Source: Streptomyces sp. ISL-100 (lineage in GTDB: Bacteria > Actinomycetota > Actinomycetes > Streptomycetales > Streptomycetaceae). From it: DNA of 64,000 bases. Location: contig NZ_JAGGOK010000050.1 of assembly GCF_018614615.1 (NCBI RefSeq), positions 84,048 to 148,047 on the forward strand, read 5' to 3'. Both the position numbers and the translations under genes were made by a program. A model generated the notes under the pieces. The model was given only the letters and a program-made list of their open reading frames with translations, did not search any database and had not been told where the DNA came from. Positions 49,062-57,660 of this stretch are shown in pieces. The first letter of the stretch is position 1, and each line of letters starts with the position of its first letter.

Positions 49062-49793
49062 TCAGCTGCTGCCTGACGGCACGAGGACGAGCGCGACCTC
49101 ACCGGCCGCGGCGGCCTCGGTGACCGCAGCCGCGTCGGCCTGGTCTACAAGTACGGACACGGGGAGGGTGCCACTGCTGACCACGTCGTCACCCGACGTG
49201 GTGGTGACGCCCTGGATCTTGGCGATCGGGACGAGCAGCGAGTCGGTTGCCGAACCGGAACCGCCCGTAGCACCCGCCGAGTTGTTGTTGCCGGAGGCCC
49301 TGCTGGAGCTGACCCGGTAGATGGCAACGTTCGACCCGGCCTCGATGTCTTGTGGGTATTGCCCGGCCTTGAGGGAGAGCCCGACGGCGGCCTTGCCCTG
49401 GGCAAGCCCCTTGTCCGAGCCCAGCATCTCGCCGACCAGCAGCGTGCCTGGCAGCAGATCCGTCTTGGCGCGGAGCTCGTCCAGTTGGGCGAGCTGGTTC
49501 CACCTCACGTAGTTGATCGCCTCGTCCTCGGCTACCAGCACCGACGCCCGCGCCGACGCCTCAACGGGCTTGCCTGCGGGAACCCGCTGCGTGATCTTTA
49601 CGACCTCGATACGCTCGCCCGCGCGCAGCACCAGCACCGTGGCACCGAGCGCTCCGACGAGGATGAGCAACACGGCGAGTGCGGCCAAGGCCGGTTTGCG
49701 TTCGCGGGGCGCCGACGGCAAGCGCTCACCAATTGGCCCGGTGGGCGCGGACACCCTGTTGTTCCCCGCTCCAGCGCGCTCCTGGATCTTCAC
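49062..49793 (-). CDS. CpaB/RcpC-like SAF protein, first gene of Tad operon
   Basis: 243 aa from GTG 49793 (MKIQERAGAGNNRV). One membrane helix (ALAALAVLLILVGALGATVL), then a SAF fold (VVKITQRVPAGKPVEASARA; LVAEDEAINYVRW; LLPGTLLVGEML) and an RcpC-type C-terminal half (AVGLSLKAGQYPQDIEAGSN; ending GEVALVLVPSGSS). In Flp pilus systems CpaB sits in the periplasm or wall zone and guides assembly. It opens the operon running leftward to 40211. Confidence 0.87.
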   Translation of the reverse strand: MKIQERAGAGNNRVSAPTGPIGERLPSAPRERKPALAALAVLLILVGALGATVLVLRAGERIEVVKITQRVPAGKPVEASARASVLVAEDEAINYVRWNQLAQLDELRAKTDLLPGTLLVGEMLGSDKGLAQGKAAVGLSLKAGQYPQDIEAGSNVAIYRVSSSRASGNNNSAGATGGSGSATDSLLVPIAKIQGVTTTSGDDVVSSGTLPVSVLVDQADAAAVTEAAAAGEVALVLVPSGSS

Positions 49794-50249
49794 GCAACTC
49801 CCCGTACTTGCGGCCCGTAATTTAAGAGCAGTCACTGCAAACTCGGCCCGGTCGCACCCGCGCAGGCGGAACCCGAACGGCCGTCAGGTCATCGCACCGT
49901 ATCAGCAGCGCATAAGCACCTCAAGGCAATCAAACGATCTTGAACCACCTATAGCGGACGCGTTATCCCGGTGCAAAATGGCCACCGTTGGAGACACTCC
50001 GACGCATCGGGACGCTCCACTCAGACCCACGCCCACCCGCGCCGACCACCGCGGCCCCAACCGCGCCAGCGTTCAAGGGACTTGCTCTGCGGTACGGACG
50101 ATTCTGCCGCATCACACTCCCGACGCCCCGCCGAGTCGACCCGTAAAGCACAGGATGGCCGGATTACTGTGCAAGCCTCACGAGACCCACCCATTACCAC
50201 CGTGCAGCCCGACGGCGTACTGACCGGCGGCCGGCGCCCCGCTACGCGG
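49794..50249. other. Intergenic region upstream of the Tad operon
   Basis: 456 bp with no supportable gene; contains the promoter region of the Tad operon and the 3' flank of the 50250 gene. Sequence around 49905-49975 is locally AT-richer (ATCAAACGATCTTGAACCAC), a reasonable promoter location. Confidence 0.45.
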
Positions 50250-50597
50250 CTATCGCTCCGACCACCACACCTTGAACAGAAACGCCCCCATCAACACGAA
50301 GACGCCACCCAGGACCGTGAACCGCGTCTCCGGCCCGGTCACCATCAGCCAGATCCCGCTCCCGCAGGCGAGGATCCCCCCGCCGAACATCGCAAGGCGA
50401 ATCATGCCGCCGGGGACCGAACTGGGTGCAATCCACATTCTCCGCAGCTTTCTGTCGGTATCACCGAGGCCGAACACCTCACCACCGGCACGGTACTCAC
50501 TCCCGCTCCGCCTGCCGACCGCGGCCACCTCAGCGCCGCTGCTCCCCCTGAAGGACGCCCGGCTCTTCCCCTTGCCCCGCATGCGCAACTTCCGCAT
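50250..50597 (-). CDS. Small membrane protein
   Basis: 115 aa from ATG 50597 (MRKLRMRGKGKSRASFRGSS); the frame also extends to 50702. Basic cytoplasmic N-terminal half, then two hydrophobic helices (IRLAMFGGGILACGSGIWLM; FTVLGGVFVLMGAFLFKVWW). No family recognised. Divergent from the lipoprotein operon. Confidence 0.55.
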   Translation of the reverse strand: MRKLRMRGKGKSRASFRGSSGAEVAAVGRRSGSEYRAGGEVFGLGDTDRKLRRMWIAPSSVPGGMIRLAMFGGGILACGSGIWLMVTGPETRFTVLGGVFVLMGAFLFKVWWSER

Positions 50598-50754
50598 CCA
50601 CTCACGCTCCGCCGCGCTGCTGAGGCGGCAGGCGTTCCGGCGGTCTGGTGACCCAACATCCCTCTTGAATATCGAAGTTCGCTCTCGCGAAACCAAGCGC
50701 ACCCTGAGTAGCGTCGCTTACTTGTGCCTACCCTCGCCCCACCGGGAGTCGACC

Positions 50755-51411
50755 GTGAACCGCCGCACCATGCCCGCCACCATCGCGCTCACCGCGGCCA
50801 CAGCACTCCTGCTGACTGCCTGCGGCAACGGCGACGACGACAAGCCCAAAGCCAACGACGAGATCGCCGGCGTCGACCAGCACGAGAAGAAGTCCGCCTC
50901 ACCAAGCTCCACGCCCTCGGACACCGTCGGCCGCCCCAAGATCGAGCTTCCCGCGGACATCAAGTACGTCTTCGACTGGTCCAAGACCGGCGACAAGGAC
51001 AAGGACGCCGTCCTCCATGACGGTGAACAATTCATCAAGGCCACGGACATGGCCGTCGCTGAGCAGAACCCACGGCACGAGGCCTACCCCTTCTACTCCG
51101 AAGGGAAGATGGCAGCGACCACACAGACATACGTCCAGGCCTACGTCGACAAGAAGATTCGGACCACAGGCACGTATCGCTTCTACGACGAAGTCGTGAC
51201 GCTCAACAAAAACGGAACAGCCTCCCTCGTCTACTGCGAAGACCAGGGCAAAGCATTCGCCAAGAGCATCAAGACGGGAAAGATCGACAAGACTCCAGTC
51301 ACGGACAAGAGCTACGTCCTCTACAACACCGCACTCCGAAAGAACGAAAAAGGCGTCTGGGTCACCACGGAAATGTTCATGCAACGGGGGAACGCGAAGT
51401 GCCAGCTATGA
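50755..51411 (+). CDS. Lipoprotein, first gene of effector-like operon
   Basis: 218 aa from GTG 50755 with GGGAG upstream. Signal peptide with lipobox LLLTAC (Cys near residue 22), so the protein is anchored outside the membrane. Charged spacer, then a domain with EQFIKATDMAVAEQNPRHEA and YRFYDEVVTLNKNGTASLVY. This resembles the lipoproteins found beside WXG100-type genes in Streptomyces; no named domain. Overlaps the next gene by 13 bp. Confidence 0.82.
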   Translation: MNRRTMPATIALTAATALLLTACGNGDDDKPKANDEIAGVDQHEKKSASPSSTPSDTVGRPKIELPADIKYVFDWSKTGDKDKDAVLHDGEQFIKATDMAVAEQNPRHEAYPFYSEGKMAATTQTYVQAYVDKKIRTTGTYRFYDEVVTLNKNGTASLVYCEDQGKAFAKSIKTGKIDKTPVTDKSYVLYNTALRKNEKGVWVTTEMFMQRGNAKCQL

Positions 51412-52436
51412 TTCACAAGCGAACGTCTCTACTCGCATTCGTCGCCACCACGAGTCTCTTTCTCAACGCATCGCTCGCGATGGCGGACGACCCACTCGAC
51501 CAGGGCACTCAGCCACCCCCTACTGATGCATCAGGCAACGCGGATGGGCAGGACATCTCCGCCACGGCCGGCGGAGTTGTCTTCGACCGCACCAAGAACG
51601 GCAAGGGCAGCACAGCAGGTCCGGTAGCCGCCACAGGCAACTGGACGCCACCCGCCTGCTGGTACGCCCCCAAGTACAGCCCGGCCCAGTTCAAAAAGTA
51701 CGTCGAGCCGATCTGGGCAGCCGAATCCACTGGCTCCCAGTGGGACTTGGAACAGCGAAAGCGTTACGTGGACGGCGAGCCCTACAAAGACTTCAACATG
51801 GACAAGGCCGGCAAGGGCTACTGGTGGGACTCGTACGTCAACGACGCACGCATCGGCGAGCCCGGCGCACTCGCCTGTGACAAGCCCACCTTCTGGGTAG
51901 ACAAGGGCACACCGCCGCCTGCCGACGTCCCCGAGGCCGTGACCCCCGAGATCCTCGCCCATCTCGCCTACGCCGAAATCCGCGTACCCGACACCGAGAT
52001 CGAGCTCGCGCCCAAGGCCAAAACCAAGGTTAACCTGCCCACTTGGGCCTGGCTCGACAAGGCCGAGTTCAAGCCGGTATCGGTCACCGCCTCGGTCCCC
52101 GCCCTGAACATCGAGGCCACAACCACGGCCACCCCGGTCTCCCTCGAGATCGAGCCCGGCACCAAGGACGCCACCCTCCACCCCGCCTCCGGCGAATGCC
52201 CCATCAACAACGGCAGCGTCGGCACCCCATACACCAAGGGCTCCGCCGACCGGATCCCACCCTGCGGCCTCACCTATCTCCGCTCCTCCGGCGACGGCAT
52301 GTACAAACTCCAGGCCACCATCACCTGGGAGATCAACTGGACCGGCACAGGAACTCCCGGTGGAGACCTCCCGGACGGAACCTTCGGTACCACCCAGGAC
52401 ATCACCGTCCAGGAAATCCAAGCCATCAACCGCTGA
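51399..52436 (+). CDS. Secreted protein of the effector-like operon
   Basis: 345 aa from GTG 51399 (GGGGGA seven bases upstream; ATG 51408 is an alternative). Signal peptide SLLAFVATTSLFLNASLAMA with an AMA cut site. Mature part is Trp/Tyr-rich (NWTPPACWYAPKYSPAQFKK; KAGKGYWWDSYVNDARIGEP) with Ig-like C-terminal strands (VSVTASVPALNIEATTTATP; YKLQATITWEINWTGTGTP). Similar secreted proteins accompany lipoprotein and WXG genes in Streptomyces; function unknown. Confidence 0.82.
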   Translation: MPAMIHKRTSLLAFVATTSLFLNASLAMADDPLDQGTQPPPTDASGNADGQDISATAGGVVFDRTKNGKGSTAGPVAATGNWTPPACWYAPKYSPAQFKKYVEPIWAAESTGSQWDLEQRKRYVDGEPYKDFNMDKAGKGYWWDSYVNDARIGEPGALACDKPTFWVDKGTPPPADVPEAVTPEILAHLAYAEIRVPDTEIELAPKAKTKVNLPTWAWLDKAEFKPVSVTASVPALNIEATTTATPVSLEIEPGTKDATLHPASGECPINNGSVGTPYTKGSADRIPPCGLTYLRSSGDGMYKLQATITWEINWTGTGTPGGDLPDGTFGTTQDITVQEIQAINR

Positions 52437-52447
52437 AAGGGGATCCC

Positions 52448-52741
52448 GTGGGGGACGCGGATCTGATCATCAATGTGGACGTGCTAGTGACCTCGGAGAA
52501 GCGACTGGGCACGCTCAAGTCCGAATTCGAGACGATCGACAAGCAGAAGGACCACATGCGCCAGTTCTGGGGCAGTGGCGAAATCGCGGACGCGATGGAT
52601 GAGTTTGTAGACAACTGGGAAAATTATCGCGAGAAGTTCATCCAGAACATCGATTCACTCGGCAAGATGGTTACGGCGGCCATCAACGGATTCGACGGCC
52701 TGGACAAAGAACTCGCCGACCGCGCCCGGAAGAAAGACTGA
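52448..52741 (+). CDS. WXG100-like helical protein
   Basis: 97 aa from GTG 52448 with AAGGGGA upstream. Size and all-helical pattern match ESAT-6/WXG100 proteins. A helical hairpin is centred on MRQFWGSGEIADAMDEFVDN (W-G-S-G in place of W-x-G), followed by NYREKFIQNIDSLGKMVTAA. No signal peptide, as expected for T7SS substrates. TGATG overlap with the effector-like gene, typical for partner pairs. Confidence 0.72.
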   Translation: MGDADLIINVDVLVTSEKRLGTLKSEFETIDKQKDHMRQFWGSGEIADAMDEFVDNWENYREKFIQNIDSLGKMVTAAINGFDGLDKELADRARKKD

Positions 52742-54054
52742 TGGCGAAAACACGGCCCGTCGACTGGAGCCCACTCGCGGAGAAGGATCCCGTTCCTGGC
52801 AGCCCGGACGAGATCCGCACGGAAGCCTCTGAAATGAGGAAGGTCGCGACCATGCTTCGCGACCAGGCCCGCGCCATCAAGAAGATGGCCGACGACGACG
52901 AGCTCAAGGGGAAGACCGCCGACAAGCTCCGCGAAGAGTCCGGCGACCTGGAGAAACACCTGCGCGAGGTCGCAGGCCGCTACGAGCGGGTCAACAGCCA
53001 CCTCGACGGCTGGGCGAACGACCTCGAGGAATTCCAGCGGCGTGCTGACAAGATCCTCTCCGACGCGAAGATCAAAGAGGACGAGGAAGCAGCCAAAGCC
53101 AAGAAGGACGACGGTAAAGACAAGGACAAGCAGGACAGCGAGAGCGACGACGACCCGTACAAGACCGAGCGGAGCGCGCTCCGGACGGTCGTCTCGGAAC
53201 GGGACTCGGCCGCCAACCGTCATGCGAGGAAGATCCGCGATGGCATCGACGACATCATCGAGGACAGCTGGTGGGAAAGCGTTGTCGACTACGTCAAGAT
53301 CGCTATTGATGTGCTGAGTTGGGCAGCGACAGCCATCGCCGTGGTGGCCCTGTTCATCACCCCCGTGGGGTGGATCGCGGCGCTCGCCATTGGCCTGACC
53401 ATCGCCGTGGCCATCGGCCATACGGCCTTGGCAATCACCGGCGACGGATCGTGGTACGACGTTGGCATGGACCTCCTGGCCCTGGGCACCTTCGGCATGG
53501 GCAAGATCGCCCTGAAGGGCCTGAAGGGCGTCCAGGCCGCCACGCGCAACGCATCGTCCAAGGCGGCCGGCAAGTCCGCCCAGCAGTCGACGCGGGCGAG
53601 CAACGCCGGCAAGCGGGCCGAGGCGAATGCTCAGCGCAGTAACGTCAAAGAATCCGCCGGAAACAAGCGCGGCGCCAAGAAGGCCAATAAGCGTCGGGAG
53701 CGCCAGGAGCGCAATGCTGCGCGGAACGCGAGTCGGAGGGAACGCCAGCGGGAGATTCCCGAGGCATCTCAGCGCGAATCGGTGACTGCGGGTGGCGACA
53801 AGGAATTCATGAGCCACTACAAAGACATTCAGCGGATGCGTGCAAACAATCCCGGCAATCAGGCCGTCCAGGACGCCTCCGCCGGCGCCGAGAGGTACAA
53901 CAGGCAGTTTCGCGCGGCCTGGGGCACGGGAACCGCCGTCGACGGTGCGGACAAGGCGGTCGGCAGCAGCGACGCCATGCCGTTCAAGCCGTCCATTGAG
54001 GGCTACAACGATTTCAAGGACGGCTTTACGTGGGAGCGGGGCTCCACATGGTGA
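52741..54054 (+). CDS. Large T7SS-effector-like membrane protein
   Basis: 437 aa. Residues 1-115 are helical like an LXG/WXG partner domain (EIRTEASEMRKVATMLRDQA; WANDLEEFQRRADKIL). A Lys/Asp/Glu-rich linker is followed by a membrane hairpin near 190-240 (VLSWAATAIAVVALFITPVG; ALAIGLTIAVAIGHTALAI). The conserved stretch GDGSWYDVGMDLLALGTFGM comes next, then a strongly basic region (KKANKRRERQERNAARNASR) and a short C-terminal domain ending NDFKDGFTWERGSTW. The architecture fits Streptomyces polymorphic-toxin-like T7 substrates. A relative's fragment sits at 63841-64000. Confidence 0.72.
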   Translation: MAKTRPVDWSPLAEKDPVPGSPDEIRTEASEMRKVATMLRDQARAIKKMADDDELKGKTADKLREESGDLEKHLREVAGRYERVNSHLDGWANDLEEFQRRADKILSDAKIKEDEEAAKAKKDDGKDKDKQDSESDDDPYKTERSALRTVVSERDSAANRHARKIRDGIDDIIEDSWWESVVDYVKIAIDVLSWAATAIAVVALFITPVGWIAALAIGLTIAVAIGHTALAITGDGSWYDVGMDLLALGTFGMGKIALKGLKGVQAATRNASSKAAGKSAQQSTRASNAGKRAEANAQRSNVKESAGNKRGAKKANKRRERQERNAARNASRRERQREIPEASQRESVTAGGDKEFMSHYKDIQRMRANNPGNQAVQDASAGAERYNRQFRAAWGTGTAVDGADKAVGSSDAMPFKPSIEGYNDFKDGFTWERGSTW

Positions 54055-54806
54055 ACCAGGACGTCAGCACGGCCGGTTCGCCTACGCCGTCGGCATTGGA
54101 GGACCGGAGCGCCACCGACCCCACAGGCACGGTGAGGCAAGCTGTTCCCATGAGCGCTGAACCGCAGCAGAAATCTCCGCCGTACGAGGAGCTGCCCGCC
54201 CCCGTCGGCTACTCCCTGGTCCTGCCTCCGGGGTGGATCAGGATTCCGCTGCGGCGTAAGCGTGAGCTCGAGGCGGCCGTGACCAGGCTGGTGGACGACG
54301 CCTGCGCCCGCCTGCCCGGCAACTTCCCCCGCGATCGAGTCACTCCGTACCGACTGGAACTCGAGCGCCGCCTTCGCAAGGGAGTCACCCAGGCAAGTAA
54401 GGGTGCGGGGCTCGACCTCTACCTCCCCTTCGAGCAGCAGAGCGGGACCCTGATCGCGGCGTCCTTCGTCGTGGCCGAGATCTCCGCCGGCGACGGCCGT
54501 TCCGATCCGGCCGCCATGCTGGCGCGCATGTCCATGGAGGGCGGGCGCGGAGCGTTCAGGCCGAAGACCGTGGCGGGTTCGTCCGGTACTCGCCGGGAGT
54601 CGGTCGTAGCGGCCGACCCGAAGGACGATGCCGGGCTGGCCACCCGCCGGGTCGACTACGCGGTTCCAGTCCCCAAGGACCCCTACCGTTGGGTCACCGT
54701 CGCCTTCTCCACCGTCGGCGGCGGCGCTCCCGACGATGAACTGGCCGATGCGGCGGTCGAGTTGTTCGACGCCATCATGACCACCTTTCGTTGGAGCAGA
54801 GAATGA
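54048..54806 (+). CDS. Hypothetical partner protein
   Basis: 252 aa from ATG 54048, overlapping the effector-like gene by 7 bp. Disordered first 45 residues, then VGYSLVLPPGWIRIPLRRKR, a helical segment (DRVTPYRLELERRLRKGVTQ) and a beta-rich remainder (LATRRVDYAVPVPKDPYRWV; TVAFSTVGGG). No signal peptide or membrane helix. Co-translated with the effector and the next gene, so chaperone or immunity-type partner is plausible; unproven. Confidence 0.75.
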   Translation: MVNQDVSTAGSPTPSALEDRSATDPTGTVRQAVPMSAEPQQKSPPYEELPAPVGYSLVLPPGWIRIPLRRKRELEAAVTRLVDDACARLPGNFPRDRVTPYRLELERRLRKGVTQASKGAGLDLYLPFEQQSGTLIAASFVVAEISAGDGRSDPAAMLARMSMEGGRGAFRPKTVAGSSGTRRESVVAADPKDDAGLATRRVDYAVPVPKDPYRWVTVAFSTVGGGAPDDELADAAVELFDAIMTTFRWSRE

Positions 54807-55471
54807 GCTGGCTGGACATCGACTACAACTCGGACATGTGGCTGGAGATTCCCTGGCGCTGGACGGACGTCTACAACGAAGGCGCCGACGAGATCTCCAG
54901 GGACGAGGAGGGCGACGAGCAGACTCCCGCGGAATGGGCAGCCGAGACGGCACAGGACTGCTGGGACGACTCGGACGTGGACCCCGGCGAAACCGGCATC
55001 GAGTTCCTGGCCGAGACCCTTCAGGCTTGCGTAGAGAAGTACCCGCAGGCCTTTCCCGGTTACGAGATCGCGCTGCATCTGCCCGACCCCCGGGCGATGC
55101 CTCTGCCCGTGTATGTGACCGACTTCCCCATCGAGGGCGACCGCGAGCCGGCGCTCCGCCGCCTGACCATGGCGGACGACAAGGAAGCTGTGGAACCGCC
55201 GATCATCGAGGAATTCACCACGGAAGACCTCGGCCAGGGCCTCCGCGTCCTGCGCTATTCCACGATGCCGAACAGCACCGACCTCCTCATCGGCCTGAGG
55301 TACGCCTGGCGCAGCGAGAAATTCGACCGCGACCTGGTAATGATCACCGCTTCACCCGCCCCGGGCAGGGTGCTCTCGGCCCTGGAGGACATCGACGAGC
55401 TGGCACGCTCCATCAGGCTGCGCGCCGACGATGACCTCGATCACTACGACGACGATGACGACGCTGTCTGA
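54803..55471 (+). CDS. Acidic hypothetical partner protein
   Basis: 222 aa from ATG 54803 (ATGA overlap with the previous stop). Very acidic: starts MSWLDIDYNSDMWLEIPWRW and ends in an Asp run (DDDLDHYDDDDDAV). Beta-rich middle similar in layout to the preceding protein (LGQGLRVLRYSTMPNSTDLL; SEKFDRDLVMITASPAPGRV). The pair may be distant paralogues. Acidity would suit binding the basic effector region; immunity role is conjecture. Last gene of the operon. Confidence 0.75.
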   Translation: MSWLDIDYNSDMWLEIPWRWTDVYNEGADEISRDEEGDEQTPAEWAAETAQDCWDDSDVDPGETGIEFLAETLQACVEKYPQAFPGYEIALHLPDPRAMPLPVYVTDFPIEGDREPALRRLTMADDKEAVEPPIIEEFTTEDLGQGLRVLRYSTMPNSTDLLIGLRYAWRSEKFDRDLVMITASPAPGRVLSALEDIDELARSIRLRADDDLDHYDDDDDAV

Positions 55472-55496
55472 CCGGCCGACGTAAAGACCGACGCGA

Positions 55497-55523
55497 CCGC
55501 TGGGCGCCCACGGCGCCCAGCGG
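55497..55523 (+). terminator. Terminator of the effector-like operon
   Basis: CCGCTGGGCGCC (55497-55508) pairs with GGCGCCCAGCGG (55512-55523), loop 3 nt, 25 bases after the last stop codon. Confidence 0.82.
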
Positions 55524-55591
55524 AGCCTCTGGGGCAGCGAAATTTCCTGACTCCTCGGAGGAATGAACCGCCATGCGCGAAGGTGAAGGCA

Positions 55592-55772
55592 ATGTCTGAC
55601 GAGGATCGCGATGAGATCGAGGAGATGTATTCGGCGGCCACGCCCGGCCCCTGGCTTGTCAGAAGCCTGAGTGACGACTAGTCATGAACCTCGTCACGGT
55701 CAGAACCGCTGAAGATACGGGGCGCGGGGAGGGGTGGCCTGCGATTGACCATCGCGAGAGCCTTGGACCAAG
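55592..55772 (+). pseudogene. Frameshifted small gene
   Basis: ATG 55592 encodes MSDEDRDEIEEMYSAATPGP then WLVRSLSDD before a stop at 55679. One frame over, reading continues as LVMNLVTVRTAEDTGRGEGW then PAIDHRESLGPR to a stop at about 55772. The joined reading looks like a single phage- or element-type small protein, so a 1-nt indel near 55675 and a truncated 3' end are inferred. Confidence 0.45.
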
Positions 55773-55799
55773 GTGAACGCCATTCCGTGCAGCGCATCT

Positions 55800-56000
55800 T
55801 CAGCGTGCGAGCTGGTTGAACTCATCGGCCTTGATAGCGCGTATGAGGTCCTGGAGGCGTGCCGGGTTGGCCGAGATGATCTGCTCTGGGTTATCGCTTT
55901 CGCGGAGGCGGATCGTTCCGTCAGGGGTAATGGCGACGTAGAGGCAGTTGCCTGCCTCGCCAACGCTGAATGATGACTTCTGCCAGTGCAGTTCGGACAT
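55800..56000 (-). CDS. DUF397 domain protein
   Basis: 66 aa. Typical DUF397 pattern: ELHWQKSSFSVGEAGNCLYV then AITPDGTIRLRESDNPEQII. In Streptomyces these small proteins are encoded directly after Scr1-type HTH regulators and antagonise or assist them in developmental control (WhiJ/AbaA-like loci). Eleven bases downstream of the HTH gene. Confidence 0.92.
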   Translation of the reverse strand: MSELHWQKSSFSVGEAGNCLYVAITPDGTIRLRESDNPEQIISANPARLQDLIRAIKADEFNQLAR

Positions 56001-56010
56001 GTGTGACCTC

Positions 56011-56892
56011 CTAGAGCGTGTATAGCACGTGCTGGATCAAGCCCAGCGAGTCCTTGCCTGAATGGGACTCGGGGGCCGCTGACGGGTCGATCGGCGGGAG
56101 CGCGTGACGGGTCAGCTGCTCGAACAACGAGCTGTATTGCGCGAGATGTTCCTCGCCGCCCAGGTGGATCGGCTTGATGGGGTGCTCCAGTACGACGGTC
56201 CCGAGTCTGGGGACTGCGGGTGCCGCGTGCAGGAAAGGGCCGCTGAAGGCGGGATAGGCGCCGGCCTGGAACGGATAGATCTGAATGGTCACGTTGGGCA
56301 GCTTCGCCAGTTCGACGAGGTGCAGGAGCTGTGTCCGCATCGCGTCCGGACCGCCTTGGTGCATGTGGAGGGCGGCTTCGTAGATGACGGCATGGACGGC
56401 GGGTGCATTCGCTGCGGTGAGGATCTGCTGGCGGTCCATGCGGAAGGCCGTGACGTCGTCAATGGTGCTGCGCACCGGTCTGGCCGTGTCGAGAATGGCC
56501 TGGGTGTAGCCGGAAACCTGGAACAGCCCCGGGATTACCAGCGACTCGTGCAGGTGGAGTGAGACGGCGGTCGATTCCATCTCGGCTAGGTCCATCACTG
56601 ACTGCGCCACCCTCCCCTTGTAGGCGCTCCACCAGCCCTTTCCGGTCGCCTCGGACATGCCCACGAGCGCCTCGACATAGGGGCCACCTTTATGCCCGTA
56701 CATCTCACACAGGGTGTGCAGTCGTTCCGTGGTGATCGCAGTGCGTCCCGCCTCGATGTGGCTGAGGAAAGGGCGCTTCATACCGGTTGCGGCAGCGGCG
56801 TCGCCCAGAGTGACGCAAGCCTGCTCGCGGAGAGAGCGCAGCTCGGAGCCGAAGCGGCGTTGCCGCTCACTGACGATCCTGCGAAGTGCCAA
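56011..56892 (-). CDS. Scr1/DUF5753-type XRE regulator
   Basis: 293 aa. N-terminal XRE HTH (FGSELRSLREQACVTLGDAA, AATGMKRPFLSHIEAGRTAI), then the DUF5753 ligand-like domain: ATGKGWWSAYKGRVAQSVMD, LEMESTAVSLHLHESLVIPG-like VPGLFQVSGYTQAI, and NVTIQIYPFQAGAYPAFSGP. Together with the DUF397 gene and the divergent ATPase gene this is the standard three-gene WhiJ/AbaA-like module that tunes sporulation or antibiotic output. Start ATG 56892. Confidence 0.93.
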   Translation of the reverse strand: MALRRIVSERQRRFGSELRSLREQACVTLGDAAAATGMKRPFLSHIEAGRTAITTERLHTLCEMYGHKGGPYVEALVGMSEATGKGWWSAYKGRVAQSVMDLAEMESTAVSLHLHESLVIPGLFQVSGYTQAILDTARPVRSTIDDVTAFRMDRQQILTAANAPAVHAVIYEAALHMHQGGPDAMRTQLLHLVELAKLPNVTIQIYPFQAGAYPAFSGPFLHAAPAVPRLGTVVLEHPIKPIHLGGEEHLAQYSSLFEQLTRHALPPIDPSAAPESHSGKDSLGLIQHVLYTL

Positions 56893-57132
56893 CTCTGTTG
56901 CTCCTCATGAGTCTTTGTGGCGAGTCTGCCGCTCAGGGGCCAGCGAGTCCACTCTTTCAAGGAAAAGGTTGCAAAGGTATGCCTTAACTCCCTACCGTGA
57001 GTGTTGAGTCCATCACGCAAGTGAGCCTCGGGGCGCCGGAAGGCGCCGCGCTACGGCCTGCCCGAGCGCGGCGCTGCCGCCGCTCGTCGTTCGCTTCGTG
57101 CCGTGAAGTCCCGTACCGGGATGGAGATTCGC

Positions 57133-57543
57133 ATGAGTGCTGACGAGTGGGAGTACAACATCCAGATCCCTCATGACCCCCTTGGTGTCGGGGTCGCGCG
57201 CGGTGCCTTACGACTGATCCTCAGAGCCCACGGGCTCAGTGAACTGCTCATCACCGCCGAGCTGTTGGCTTCGGAGCTCGTCACGAACGCCCACGAACAC
57301 TCGACCGGGCCCGCCTCGCTCCGCGTGAAGTGGGGGCACAAGACGCTGCGGCTGACGGTCTGGGACACCAACCCCGAACCGCCCCGGCCCCTGGGAGAGG
57401 CGGGAGTCGGTACGGACAGCGAGAGCGGCCGAGGGCTAGGGATCGTGCACGAGCTGGCCGATCGGTGGGGGCACTACAGCCTGCGCGAGGGGCTGCTCGG
57501 GGCGGGCGGCAAGCTCGTGTGGTGCGAGCTCGCGGGGCCGTGA
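57133..57543 (+). CDS. ATP-binding protein, anti-sigma-factor kinase family (HATPase_c_2)
   Basis: 136 aa from ATG 57133 (GGAG six bases upstream); GTG 57103 is possible. GHKL fold: LLITAELLASELVTNAHEHS (N box), LRLTVWDTNPEPPRPL (G1), and GRGLGIVHELADRWGHYSLR (G2). The family includes the serine kinase/anti-sigma proteins of Streptomyces. It is divergent from the Scr1 regulator and completes the AbaA-like module. Confidence 0.9.
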   Translation: MSADEWEYNIQIPHDPLGVGVARGALRLILRAHGLSELLITAELLASELVTNAHEHSTGPASLRVKWGHKTLRLTVWDTNPEPPRPLGEAGVGTDSESGRGLGIVHELADRWGHYSLREGLLGAGGKLVWCELAGP

Positions 57544-57610
57544 CGGACTGGGCCTGCGCAGCCATCACGGCGTGATAAGGCCAGGCCACGATCGGATTTC
57601 TGCGACGTAG

Positions 57611-57644
57611 CCCGGTGCGACGGGCCCAGGCCCGTCGCACCGGG
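57611..57644. terminator. Bidirectional terminator
   Basis: CCCGGTGCGACGGGC (57611-57625) pairs with GCCCGTCGCACCGGG (57630-57644), loop 4 nt. It lies between the ATPase gene (+) and the WXG100-like gene (-), both of which converge on it. Confidence 0.85.
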
Positions 57645-57660
57645 CGCCAGTCGGCGCCGC

